From Gleimia hominis (GTDB lineage: Bacteria > Actinomycetota > Actinomycetes > Actinomycetales > Actinomycetaceae), in assembly GCF_032085515.1 (NCBI RefSeq), contig NZ_JASXSX010000001.1, positions 248,001-312,000 on the forward strand: a stretch of 64,000 nucleotides of DNA. Reading direction: 5' to 3'. The position numbers and the translations under genes were made by a program. The first letter of the stretch is position 1. Each line of letters opens with the position of its first letter. This document shows, piece after piece, positions 1-8,387 of the stretch. The notes below the pieces were generated by a model. It saw only the letters and a list, made by a program, of their open reading frames with translations, ran no database searches and was not told where the DNA came from.

Positions 1-1
1 C

Positions 2-1123
2 GGGTATGCGCTGGGCTTGATGCCGAAACGCTCCCACGGGGCCGCGGTGGTGGTGAACCCGGAGACGAACGTGCCGGTGGGCATGGTGGACATGTCTGAT
101 GTGATGGACGTGGACCGGTTCACGCAGGTGCGTGAAGTGATGACTACGAAACTGATGACGTTACCCGAGGGCATTGACCCGGTGGAGGCGTTTGACCAGT
201 TGAAATCCGAGCACCGCAAACTGGCGCCCGTGGTGAATAAGGCCGGTGAGCTGGTGGGATTACTAACCCGGCAGGGAGCGTTGCGTTCCACGATTTACAA
301 ACCTGCGGTGGATGCGCAGAACCAGTTGCGGATCGGCGCGGCAATCGGGATGAACCGCAACCCCGCGCAGCGCGCAGTGGAGCTAGTGCAGGCTGGGGTG
401 GATGTGATTGTTGTGGACACGGCGCACGGCCACCAGTCGAAGATGATGGATGCGGTACGGCAGGTGCGCAGCGCTCTGCCAGATGGGTTCCCGATTGCAG
501 CGGGGAACGTGGTGGCCGCACCTGGGGTACGTGATTTAGTTGAGGCGGGCGCGTCGATCGTTAAGGTCGGGGTGGGCCCGGGCGCGATGTGCACCACGCG
601 GATGCAGACCGGGGTTGGGCGCCCGCAGTTCTCCGCAGTTTTGGAGTGTGCGGCTGCCGCGAAAGAGTTGGGTGCGCACGTGTGGGCTGACGGGGGTGTG
701 CGCCATCCGCGGGACGTGGCGTTGGCGTTGGCCGCGGGGGCGTCTAACGTGATGATTGGTTCGTGGTTCGCTGGCACCTATGAGTCGCCCGGTGACGTGC
801 AGTTCGACGCGCACCAACGCATGTATAAGGAATCGTTTGGGATGGCTTCTAAACGCGCGGTTACGCGCCGTACTTCCGGCGAGTCTGATTTTGATCGGGC
901 CCGCAAAGCCCTATTTGAGGAGGGCATCTCGGTGGCCCGCATGTACATTGACCCAGAACGCCCCGGGGTGGAGGACCTGATTGACCAGATCGTTTCTGGC
1001 GTACGGTCTTCGTTCACCTACGCGGGTGCACGCACGATCGAACAGTTCCAAGAACGCGCGATCGTGGGCCTGCAATCAGCATCCGGCTACCGCGAAGGCG
1101 CACCCGTGCCCACCTCTTGGTGA
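2..1123 (+). CDS. guaB1: GuaB1-family IMP dehydrogenase/GMP reductase, 5' end cut by window
   Basis: This is the C-terminal part of a protein of the IMPDH/GMP reductase family. The reading frame is open to the left edge, so the start lies outside the window, and about 374 residues are visible of the usual 480 or so. The visible N-terminal part is the end of a CBS pair. The (beta/alpha)8 barrel follows, with the motif VDTAHGHQ and the phosphate/cysteine loop GPGAMCTTRMQTGVGRPQ; the catalytic Cys codon is at 590-592. Family knowledge: actinobacterial GuaB1 has been reported to act as a CBS-containing GMP reductase rather than an IMP dehydrogenase. That role is inferred here from family type. 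A GuaB2-type IMPDH is less likely given the MQTGVG loop. Confidence 0.85.
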   Translation, partial: GYALGLMPKRSHGAAVVVNPETNVPVGMVDMSDVMDVDRFTQVREVMTTKLMTLPEGIDPVEAFDQLKSEHRKLAPVVNKAGELVGLLTRQGALRSTIYKPAVDAQNQLRIGAAIGMNRNPAQRAVELVQAGVDVIVVDTAHGHQSKMMDAVRQVRSALPDGFPIAAGNVVAAPGVRDLVEAGASIVKVGVGPGAMCTTRMQTGVGRPQFSAVLECAAAAKELGAHVWADGGVRHPRDVALALAAGASNVMIGSWFAGTYESPGDVQFDAHQRMYKESFGMASKRAVTRRTSGESDFDRARKALFEEGISVARMYIDPERPGVEDLIDQIVSGVRSSFTYAGARTIEQFQERAIVGLQSASGYREGAPVPTSW

Positions 1124-1248
1124 GGAGCATGCCAAACCCCAGTAACGGGCGCACTTAAGGAGTCGGGCCAGGTGAGGGCGCACTTAAGGGTTCCGCGGCA
1201 ATTAAGGGAGCCGGCTGTTTTGTGGCGCCGGGTCGTTTAATTACGTAA

Positions 1249-1809
1249 TTATGGGCGCCAGGTCGGGTCGGCAGCGGGCGCACCGTAACGTTCGTACAGT
1301 TCCGCCGGCCGGGCCGTGGCGTCACTGAACCCAGCGCTGCGCAAATCCCATTCACTGTCCGCATGCTCTCCGACTTGCGCTTGCACGCTAATGGAAATCG
1401 GAGCTGGGGTACCCCAGTTCCACACGGTCCGAGCTACCTCGTCCAACAGAGCACACAGTGCCTCAGGCGCTTGCTGACCAGTCGGATGCTGAGCCATATC
1501 CTGCACCTTGAGGGTCACTTGTGCGAGCGCTGGCTTACCGAACCCGCGGCGTACCTGGGCGGAAACGGAAACGAAACCGTGTCGGCCCTCCAGTTCTTGG
1601 GCTAAGTGCCGCGCCAGATCATCTGCCGCCACATCTGGGTTACGCAAGAACTTTAACGCGGTCGACGCAGCCAGAATACTTGCGCCGATACCACCAATGA
1701 TCAGGGGATTACGCACTTCCGGCACTTTACCGGAACGGAACTTGTTCACCGGAAAACGCTTGCGTCGCCCCCGCGCATCCCTTGTTCCAAACAGGTCACG
1801 GAACCTCAT
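1249..1809 (-). CDS. Hypothetical protein with one membrane segment
   Basis: This 186-residue protein is not recognised. It has a very basic N-terminus (RDARGRRKRF), one hydrophobic segment at about residues 36-54 (PLIIGGIGASILAASTALKF), then a soluble alpha/beta-looking domain of about 120 residues without clear motifs. Its ATG overlaps the stop of the upstream hydrolase gene by 4 bp (1806-1809), so the two are almost certainly co-translated and probably act together. The mix of a basic tail, one helix and a C-terminal domain suggests a membrane-anchored accessory protein. No function is assigned. Confidence 0.7.
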   Translation of the reverse strand: MRFRDLFGTRDARGRRKRFPVNKFRSGKVPEVRNPLIIGGIGASILAASTALKFLRNPDVAADDLARHLAQELEGRHGFVSVSAQVRRGFGKPALAQVTLKVQDMAQHPTGQQAPEALCALLDEVARTVWNWGTPAPISISVQAQVGEHADSEWDLRSAGFSDATARPAELYERYGAPAADPTWRP

Positions 1810-3371
1810 TCACTACCTCCAAACCCCGGCAACGGTACTTCCGGGGGCTGCCACACGGGCCCCATGTGTTCGTATACAGAGTCAATCGAGGGTGGCCCTC
1901 CCTCAAGGATGTCTTGTGAAATCTCAAAATGGTACACGCGCGTCTGCTCCCCCGGGTGCGCTAACTGTTCTTGAAGTTTGCGTACCGCCCGCCCCATGCG
2001 CGAAAACGGTTCCACGCGGGCGCGGCGCTCTAACAGGCGAATCGTGTCGGTGTAAGTCGCAGAAGAATGCGCGTAATACAGTGCGCCGCTGCGGGGGCGG
2101 TTAAGACGCCGCCCCACCACTACGCGGTCGGTGGTTAGGCGGCGGGGGCGCCCGTCGAACGCGGGGATCACATCTTGGTCGTGCTCCACTGCAATCGCAG
2201 TTACGCCCGCGGGGATGCGCACGCGCCGGCCAGGTACCCCCAGGGTCACAATCCCATCTATCGCCAAAGCTTGCTCTTGAAGCAGCCCGAGGGCCACCAT
2301 GCCACCTTGCGAATGCCCCACAATGGTTACGCGTTCCCGATCGGACCCAGCTGGGTCGAGCCCTTCAGCTTCCATGGCTTGCCGGAATGCTGCTAGTACC
2401 CCCATGCGGACTGCGGACCGCAGGCCCAGCATTTCGCGGATATTCGTTTCGGTACCCGCGGGGTTGTGGGTGGTGCGCAGCTCAACTGAGTCCGTCCCGG
2501 GGATTGAGATGAGCCAGCGCCGCTGCGGCCCCGCTCCCACCCGGGTGATTTTCACGATCGCGCCCGTGGTTTCAGCCCAGTAAATGTCATCAATGTCCGC
2601 CGCCATGTCTTGCAGTGATTCGGGGGCGGTAAATCGCCTTACTTGCCCGTGGGCGTGACCGCGAGGCAGTGGGCGTTCCCGCCCGTCCTCATACATTAAA
2701 TCTGCCCGCACGTCACCACCTCTGAACCGGCCCATGGCAGTGCCGGCGGCGAGGAAAAAGGACATGAACGATTCGTATCCGCCGCGTGGGAGGCGGGCGA
2801 TCCGCTCGGCCAGTTGGCTGCTATGCGACGGGTGGAGCAGCTGATCTACCCGCAGGCCACTGCGGTAGGCGGCAGACACGGCGTGTGCAACCCGGCAGAC
2901 CGCTTGGATCACCAAGGTGTCCAGACCGGGCATGTCAAAGAACACGCGTTGGGAATCTTCAACGATTTGCTCGCCCCGCGCCGCCACTTGCCCTTCCATT
3001 TGCGCACGTACCCCAGCGTCCCACACGGGTAGGGACGCGAAGATTCCCGCGGCCGCGTTACCTGCCAATCGGCCGATGAGAGGGGCCAGTTGCCGGGCCC
3101 CTTCTATTAGCAGCATCGTTTCTGGCACCTGGCGGGCAGAGTAATAGTGGTGCAGCTGCGCCTGCCCCGGCGCGTTGGTTTGAGGGCGGCTTCTGCTGCT
3201 AGTGTGCGCGCTGCCCCGTTGGTAATGACCCCGCTGGTAAGTACCTGTCTTGGTGGGGGTGCGCTGGGCGCCAAATCGAGGTGGTTGAACACCTTCGTCA
3301 CCGGGTTTTGAGGCATTTTGGCGCGTGTGTGCGGTCAGTAGCTTCCGAATCGCGTTGCCCAGTACCCCCAT
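1806..3371 (-). CDS. Alpha/beta-hydrolase (lipase/esterase-like) protein
   Basis: This is a 521-residue protein with a nucleophile elbow GHSQGG (Ser354), which is the lipase/esterase type of alpha/beta-hydrolase. The core runs from about residue 265 to 460, with RWLISIPGTDS as an early strand and VEHDQDVIPAF as a likely acid-residue turn. The first 80 residues are basic and Gln/Arg/Thr-rich with imperfect repeats (QRGHYQRGSAH). Residues 80-250 form a helical, Ala-rich region. No signal peptide is seen, so it is probably cytosolic or peripheral on the membrane. It is the first gene of a two-gene unit with the downstream membrane protein, overlapping it by 4 bp. The substrate is unknown; lipid or ester is only a class-level guess. 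Confidence 0.75.
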   Translation of the reverse strand: MGVLGNAIRKLLTAHTRQNASKPGDEGVQPPRFGAQRTPTKTGTYQRGHYQRGSAHTSSRSRPQTNAPGQAQLHHYYSARQVPETMLLIEGARQLAPLIGRLAGNAAAGIFASLPVWDAGVRAQMEGQVAARGEQIVEDSQRVFFDMPGLDTLVIQAVCRVAHAVSAAYRSGLRVDQLLHPSHSSQLAERIARLPRGGYESFMSFFLAAGTAMGRFRGGDVRADLMYEDGRERPLPRGHAHGQVRRFTAPESLQDMAADIDDIYWAETTGAIVKITRVGAGPQRRWLISIPGTDSVELRTTHNPAGTETNIREMLGLRSAVRMGVLAAFRQAMEAEGLDPAGSDRERVTIVGHSQGGMVALGLLQEQALAIDGIVTLGVPGRRVRIPAGVTAIAVEHDQDVIPAFDGRPRRLTTDRVVVGRRLNRPRSGALYYAHSSATYTDTIRLLERRARVEPFSRMGRAVRKLQEQLAHPGEQTRVYHFEISQDILEGGPPSIDSVYEHMGPVWQPPEVPLPGFGGSE

Positions 3372-3436
3372 GGGTTTAGTCTATGGTTTTCACCCCCACC
3401 TGGCAGCGCAGAGGTCAATAAACACCCTAGACACGC

Positions 3437-3453
3437 ATACCCCTCGGGGGTAT
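3437..3453. promoter_or_regulatory. Candidate CsoR operator upstream of copZ
   Basis: ATACCCC-TCG-GGGGTAT is a perfect 7-bp inverted repeat with a 3-nt centre, 60 bp before the copZ start codon. It matches the G/C-tract pseudopalindromes bound by CsoR-type copper repressors. A CsoR protein is encoded at 49063-49347. No second copy was seen in front of copA or csoR. Confidence 0.7.
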
Positions 3454-3512
3454 AGTCGGAGACGGTTCCCATATTGCATTAGAACTGGGAAGCGGGATTT
3501 GTAGGAGGAAAC

Positions 3513-3743
3513 ATGAGTGCTTTCACGCTAGATGTTAAGGGTTTGACTTGCGGGCATTGCGTTGCGTCCGTGAAGGAAGAACTGGGGGAGATCGACGGAG
3601 TTGACACGGTCGATGTGGATTTGAATGCGGGTGAGGACAAGGTCAGCCACGCCCGAGTTGAAGCTTCGAAGGAGATTTCGGACGACGCGATCCGCGAAGC
3701 CATTAACGAGGCCGGTTACGACCTGGTTTCGATCAACCGGTAA
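3513..3743 (+). CDS. copZ: Copper chaperone, HMA domain
   Basis: This 76-residue protein is a single heavy-metal-associated ferredoxin-like domain with the metal loop GLTCGHC (Cys13, Cys16). The first X of GMTCxxC is Leu. It would bind Cu(I) in the cytosol and pass it to the CopA ATPase encoded 200 bp downstream. The start is set by a strong RBS (TAGGAGGAAAC). The CsoR-like operator at 3437-3453 and the terminator at 3786-3830 suggest copZ is copper-inducible and often transcribed alone, giving more chaperone than pump. Confidence 0.9.
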   Translation: MSAFTLDVKGLTCGHCVASVKEELGEIDGVDTVDVDLNAGEDKVSHARVEASKEISDDAIREAINEAGYDLVSINR

Positions 3744-3785
3744 ACCGAGTTTCGATTAACCGATAAGTAGAAGCGAGTTAAACCG

Positions 3786-3830
3786 ACCCCGCACGCATCC
3801 AGATTGTGCGGGGTGGTTGGTGTTTTTGGT
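3786..3830 (+). terminator. Rho-independent terminator or attenuator after copZ
   Basis: A 9-bp stem ACCCCGCAC/GTGCGGGGT (3786-3794 and 3806-3814, 11-nt loop) is followed by a T/G-rich run. It lies between copZ and copA, so copA expression would come from read-through or its own promoter in 3830-3930. Confidence 0.7.
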
Positions 3831-3940
3831 TAGTGTTTTTGATATCAGGGCCGCCGGGTTCTGGTAGACGTCGAAGCCGTTAGGTTTTTATGCTTCTAAG
3901 TCAGTTTTTATACGCCGGATTTTTGAGTTAGGGAGGCAGC

Positions 3941-6625
3941 ATGCAGCACGCGCAGATTGGTGAGGATGTGCAGCGCCGCGCACAGGATCTTAAGCGGCGT
4001 TTCTTTGTGGCGGTGGGGTTCGCTGTTCCCGTGATGGCCCTGTCGATGGTGCCCGCGTGGCAGTTCACCGGCTGGCAGTGGGTAGTGGCGGCGCTGGCTG
4101 CGCCGGTGGTGACGTGGTGCGCGTGGCCATTCCACGTGGCGGCGTTCCGCGCGGCCCGGCATGGCTCGTCTACCATGGACACGCTGGTTTCGATGGGCGT
4201 TATTGTTGCTTCCTTGTGGTCGGTTTGGGCGCTGTTGTTCGGGGGTGCGGGCACCCTTGGGATGCAGATGGACATGTCCCTCATGCCGAAGGATGCATCT
4301 ACGTCGCATGCAGAGATTTATTTTGAGGCCGCAACCATGGTCACCACGTTCCTGCTAGCCGGGAGGTGGGCTGAGGCGCGGACGCGTTACCGGGCGGGTG
4401 ATGCGCTGAGGTCCTTGTTGGAACTGGGGGCGAAGAAAGCTCACCGGGTGGTGCCTGCTGGTGGGGTGGAACTGGTGGATGTTGACGCGCTGCAGGTGGG
4501 TGACCTGGTGGTGGTTAAGCCCGGGGAGAAGATTCCAACTGATGGGCGCGTGGTGCGTGGGCACGCGGCTTTGGATACGTCGCTGCTTACGGGTGAGAGC
4601 GCCCCCGTTCAGGTGGGTGTGGATGATGAGGTTACGGGCGCCACGATTAACACGGATGGCCAGTTGACCGTTGAGGTCACTCGCGTGGGGTCCGACACGA
4701 CTTTGGCGCGGATTGGGCAGATGGTTACCGATGCGCAGGCGGGTAAAGCACCGGTGCAGCGTTTAGCGGATCGAGTGTCTGCAGTGTTCGTGCCGGCGGT
4801 GCTGGTGATTTCGCTGTTAACTCTGGTGGGGTGGCTCATTTGGGGGCCGGGTGTACAGCCAGCGTTCACAGCAGCGGTGGCGGTGTTGGTGATTGCATGT
4901 CCGTGCGCACTGGGTTTGGCTACGCCCACTGCACTGCTGGTTGGGTCAGGCCGGGCAGCGCAGCTGGGGATTGTTATTAAGGGCCCTGAGATTTTGGAAT
5001 CCACCCGGCAGATCGACACCGCTGTGTTAGATAAAACCGGGACGATCACTAAAGCGCAGATGCATGTGGACCGCTTTGTGCCAGCCGAGCCGCGTTTCGC
5101 TGGTAAGCATGCGCACTCGCGAAAGCATCAGTCAGAAGAGAACCGTGGATCCGCGCCAGCTCATTCTGCCGACGGGCCGCTTTTAGCTGCCGCTGTTGAG
5201 GCCGGTTCGTCGCATCCGATTGCGCAGGCAATTGCGGACTACGGAAACCAACCTGGTGACCGCTCGGATGTCGATGCCTCTGAGTTCATTAACCACGCGG
5301 GCCATGGGGTTAGCGCCACCGTGGCAGACCAGCGCGTGTTCGTTGGCAGCCCCAAGTGGATGGCATCAATCGGGTTTGATACTTCCGCGCTGGCTGAACA
5401 AATCACAGCCGGTGAGGAATCCGGTGCCACCGTGAGCCTAGTTGCCACCGCTCCCCTCACCGTAGTTACTTCGACCACCGACACCGCCGCCAACACGGCA
5501 GCTGCCAGCACTTCGGCTGCCGGCGCCTCTACGCAGGAAAGTGCTGGCGAAAATCCCGCCGTGGGCTCTGCTGCGCCCATGGAGCCAGGGGCGGATGGTT
5601 CCGCTGCGCCCACGGGGTCGCACGCGGATGAGGCGGCTGCCCCTCAGGCGCTTTATTCTGTGGATCTTGCGGTCGGGGGGATGACGTGCGCGTCTTGTGT
5701 GCGGCGAGTGGAACGCAAGTTGAAGAAGCTTCCGGGTGTGGATGCGCAGGTGAACTTGGCGACCGAGCAGGCGCAAGTGAAACTATTTGACGACGTCAGC
5801 GACCAGGATCTGGTGGACACCGTTGAGAAAGCTGGGTACACCGCCACCGTTTTGGGCCGTCGCGACTTAGCTTCCGCCGCCTCCACCGCTTCCCCCGAGG
5901 TTCCGACTGCCCTTAAAGCACCCGCTTCAGCTGGTTCCCCGGCTTCAGCTGATTCTCCTGTCTCGGTGGGTGCGCCCGTTTCTTCTGGTTCGTCCATTTC
6001 GCGTGAGGCACCGGGCGGGCCTACACAGTTTGGCGCCAACCCGCGGGTGAGTGACGGCGTGGTTTTGGGGGCTTTTTGGGTTCGTGATGAGGTGAAGGAG
6101 TCCTCGGCTGACGCGGTGCAGCAGTTGCGTGGCCTTGGGGTGGAGCCGGTGTTGTTGACCGGTGACAATGAGCGCGCAGCCCAGCATGTTGCAAACCAGG
6201 TGGGGATCAGCCAGGTGCACGCCGGCGTACTACCCGACGATAAACGGGACGTGGTGGCGGACCTGCAGCGGGACGGTCACGTTGTCGCGATGGTTGGTGA
6301 CGGGGTGAATGATGCGGCGGCTTTAGCTCAGGCGGGGACGCGTGGCTTAGGGATGGCTATGGGTTCGGGAACGGAAGTGGCGATTGAAGCTGCGGACATT
6401 ACCTTGATGGGTTCGGACCCGCAGGCAGTTGCAACTGCTATCCGGATTTCGCGATCTACCCTGAGGGTTATTAAACAGAACCTGTTCTGGGCGTTTGCCT
6501 ATAACGTTGCGGCGATTCCACTGGCGATCGCGGGCCTGCTGAACCCCATGATCGCAGGCGCAGCAATGGCATGCTCCTCAGTTATTGTTGTGCTGAACTC
6601 ACTGCGGTTAAAAACCGCGAAATAG
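3941..6625 (+). CDS. copA: Cu(+)-exporting P1B-type ATPase with HMA domain inside the ATP-binding region
   Basis: This 894-residue copper efflux ATPase starts directly before TM1 and lacks the usual N-terminal metal-binding domain. Visible motifs are TGES (217-220, actuator), the ion-site CPC in IACPCALG (about 320), DKTGT (phosphorylated Asp364), SSHP (His425, N-domain), TGDN and GDGVND (about 786-791), then two C-terminal TM segments with SSVIVVLNSLR. A complete HMA domain with GMTCASC (Cys583, Cys586), about residues 573-640, is inserted between VSLVAT and DGVVLGAFWVRDEVK. This is a beta-hairpin of the nucleotide-binding region, and the insert is flanked by Ala/Ser/Pro/Gly-rich linkers of about 80 residues on each side. 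All catalytic motifs are intact, so the pump is predicted active. CPC plus the neighbouring CopZ point to Cu(I). The start ATG has the RBS GGGAGG. Confidence 0.92.
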   Translation: MQHAQIGEDVQRRAQDLKRRFFVAVGFAVPVMALSMVPAWQFTGWQWVVAALAAPVVTWCAWPFHVAAFRAARHGSSTMDTLVSMGVIVASLWSVWALLFGGAGTLGMQMDMSLMPKDASTSHAEIYFEAATMVTTFLLAGRWAEARTRYRAGDALRSLLELGAKKAHRVVPAGGVELVDVDALQVGDLVVVKPGEKIPTDGRVVRGHAALDTSLLTGESAPVQVGVDDEVTGATINTDGQLTVEVTRVGSDTTLARIGQMVTDAQAGKAPVQRLADRVSAVFVPAVLVISLLTLVGWLIWGPGVQPAFTAAVAVLVIACPCALGLATPTALLVGSGRAAQLGIVIKGPEILESTRQIDTAVLDKTGTITKAQMHVDRFVPAEPRFAGKHAHSRKHQSEENRGSAPAHSADGPLLAAAVEAGSSHPIAQAIADYGNQPGDRSDVDASEFINHAGHGVSATVADQRVFVGSPKWMASIGFDTSALAEQITAGEESGATVSLVATAPLTVVTSTTDTAANTAAASTSAAGASTQESAGENPAVGSAAPMEPGADGSAAPTGSHADEAAAPQALYSVDLAVGGMTCASCVRRVERKLKKLPGVDAQVNLATEQAQVKLFDDVSDQDLVDTVEKAGYTATVLGRRDLASAASTASPEVPTALKAPASAGSPASADSPVSVGAPVSSGSSISREAPGGPTQFGANPRVSDGVVLGAFWVRDEVKESSADAVQQLRGLGVEPVLLTGDNERAAQHVANQVGISQVHAGVLPDDKRDVVADLQRDGHVVAMVGDGVNDAAALAQAGTRGLGMAMGSGTEVAIEAADITLMGSDPQAVATAIRISRSTLRVIKQNLFWAFAYNVAAIPLAIAGLLNPMIAGAAMACSSVIVVLNSLRLKTAK

Positions 6626-6659
6626 GTGCTAGAAGAACACTAGCTTCATCCCCATCACA

Positions 6660-6701
6660 TTAGTTGTCCCCGCGAGTCACGCGACCCGCGGGGACAACTA
6701 A
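6660..6701. terminator. Long inverted repeat between convergent copA and gabD
   Basis: A perfect 15-bp stem (6660-6674 with 6687-6701; arm TTAGTTGTCCCCGCG) and a 12-nt loop lie between the 3' ends of copA and the dehydrogenase gene. There is no clear T-run on either strand, so it may act as a bidirectional transcript end or 3' stabiliser. Confidence 0.6.
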
Positions 6702-6854
6702 ACCAGTTGACACAAACGACTGGAGCACTGATAAGACCCGGCTCAACAAACAGACCTATGGCCGGGAAGTCCGCCCAACTGTGAAATCAGGCCGGCAAAA
6801 AACCAGTTGAACCGCAACGGCAGCAGCGTCAGGTTAACGCCCTATCAGCGTTGT

Positions 6855-8246
6855 TTAGAACTCACTGTCGATCCCGGCGTTCACCACTAGTTTCGTGTTA
6901 ACAAACTCGTGGATACCAAGATCAATGAGTTCGTGGCCGTAACCGGAGTTCTTCACTCCACCAAACGGAATGTCAGAGCCCACACCAGTTGGATGGTTAA
7001 TGAAGATCATGCCGGTATCCAGTTTCCGTGCCACCTCTTTACCATGCTCCTCATCAGATGTGAACACGGAACCACCCAAGCCGAACGGCGAATCGTTAGC
7101 CAACTCAATGGCTTCCGCCTCATCCTTAACCCGGTACAACTGCGAAACCGGACCAAAGTACTCATGCGAATACGCGTACGTACCCGGTTTAATGCCCGTC
7201 AAAATCGTGGGCTGCACAAAGAACCCCTGCTCTGGAACCGGATCCCCCAGCTCCTCCGCAGTAGCCCCCTCTGCCTTCGCCTTCTCAATCTGCTCCAGCA
7301 GCTTCTTCTTCGCATCCGCCGAAGACAAGGGCGAAAGCTGAGTCTGCGGATCCATCGGATCACCCGCCCGCAGCTTCGCTACGCCCTCACGGTATTTCTC
7401 AACGAACTCGTCATAAACCTCATCAACAATAATCATCCGCTTAGACGCCGCACACACCTGGCCCGCGTTCCAATGGCGGCCAAACACAGCCCACTCCACG
7501 GTCTTATCAATATCCGCATCAGCAAGCACAATAAATGCGTCCGCACCACCAAGTTCCAACGTGGACTTCTTGAGGTACTTACCAGCCAACGACGCAATCG
7601 CAGCACCAGCACCCTCAGACCCCGTCAACGCAACCCCGCGCACACGTGGATCTGAAATCACCAGCTCCGACTGCTCGTGAGCCAAATACAGGTTCGTGAA
7701 TCCACCTTCAACCAACCCGGCCTCACGGAACAAATCTTCAAATGCCTGCGAACTCTGCGGCACAATCGACGCGTGCTTCAAAACCACCACGTTACCGGCC
7801 ATCAACTGTGGCGCCGCCACCCGCACAATCTGGTAAGCCGGGAAGTTCCAGGGTTCAACAATAAAAATAATGCCCTGCGGTTCGTAAACCAACTGGCAAT
7901 TCCCTTTACCGTACTTCTCGGACTCCAACGTGCGTGGCTCCAAATACTTCGCGCCGTTCTTCACATAGTCCTCAAGCATGCCAATGCAGATATCTAACTC
8001 CGCCTCGGCCTCGGGCAAAACCTTACCCATCTCCAAAGTAATGATTTTCGCCAAATCCGTTTTCTTATCACGAATCAGATCCGCAGCCTTTTGCAAAACC
8101 TTACCGCGATCTTCCAAACTCGTATCACGCCAACTCTTGAACGCCTCGTGCGCCTTATCCAAAGCCGCTTTAACCTCATTGTCGGTAGCGGTATCAAATT
8201 CTTTGACGACCTCGCCGGTGTAAGGGTTCGTGGTCTTATAAGCCAT
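6855..8246 (-). CDS. gabD: NAD(P)-dependent succinate-semialdehyde dehydrogenase
   Basis: This 463-residue aldehyde dehydrogenase is full length for the short SSADH type. It would oxidise succinate semialdehyde to succinate with NAD(P)+ in the cytosol. Catalytic residues are Glu231 in LELGG and Cys265 in NAGQVCAASKR; Asn134 (PWNFP) forms the oxyanion site. The motif KNSGYGHELIDLGIHEF is typical of SSADH-like enzymes near the C-terminus. The start ATG has a strong RBS (GGGAGGTAG). The gene stands alone: no GABA transaminase is nearby, so the aldehyde source is unclear and related semialdehydes are possible substrates. Confidence 0.85.
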   Translation of the reverse strand: MAYKTTNPYTGEVVKEFDTATDNEVKAALDKAHEAFKSWRDTSLEDRGKVLQKAADLIRDKKTDLAKIITLEMGKVLPEAEAELDICIGMLEDYVKNGAKYLEPRTLESEKYGKGNCQLVYEPQGIIFIVEPWNFPAYQIVRVAAPQLMAGNVVVLKHASIVPQSSQAFEDLFREAGLVEGGFTNLYLAHEQSELVISDPRVRGVALTGSEGAGAAIASLAGKYLKKSTLELGGADAFIVLADADIDKTVEWAVFGRHWNAGQVCAASKRMIIVDEVYDEFVEKYREGVAKLRAGDPMDPQTQLSPLSSADAKKKLLEQIEKAKAEGATAEELGDPVPEQGFFVQPTILTGIKPGTYAYSHEYFGPVSQLYRVKDEAEAIELANDSPFGLGGSVFTSDEEHGKEVARKLDTGMIFINHPTGVGSDIPFGGVKNSGYGHELIDLGIHEFVNTKLVVNAGIDSEF

Positions 8247-8387
8247 TTCGGCTACCTCCCTAATATTTGAACATCAGCGCTCTCACGCCACTTCTCACCT
8301 GGGAAAATGCCGTCCACACTGAGGCGGTCCCAGGGACTCCCACGCTACCACTTAGGACCTTAGTCCGCATGAGGAAGCTTCCCCTAA

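Noticed and set aside
295..777. 160-codon minus-strand frame with many Ala/Thr/Pro inside guaB1
   Set aside because: Shadow of guaB1, whose catalytic motifs are clear on the plus strand.
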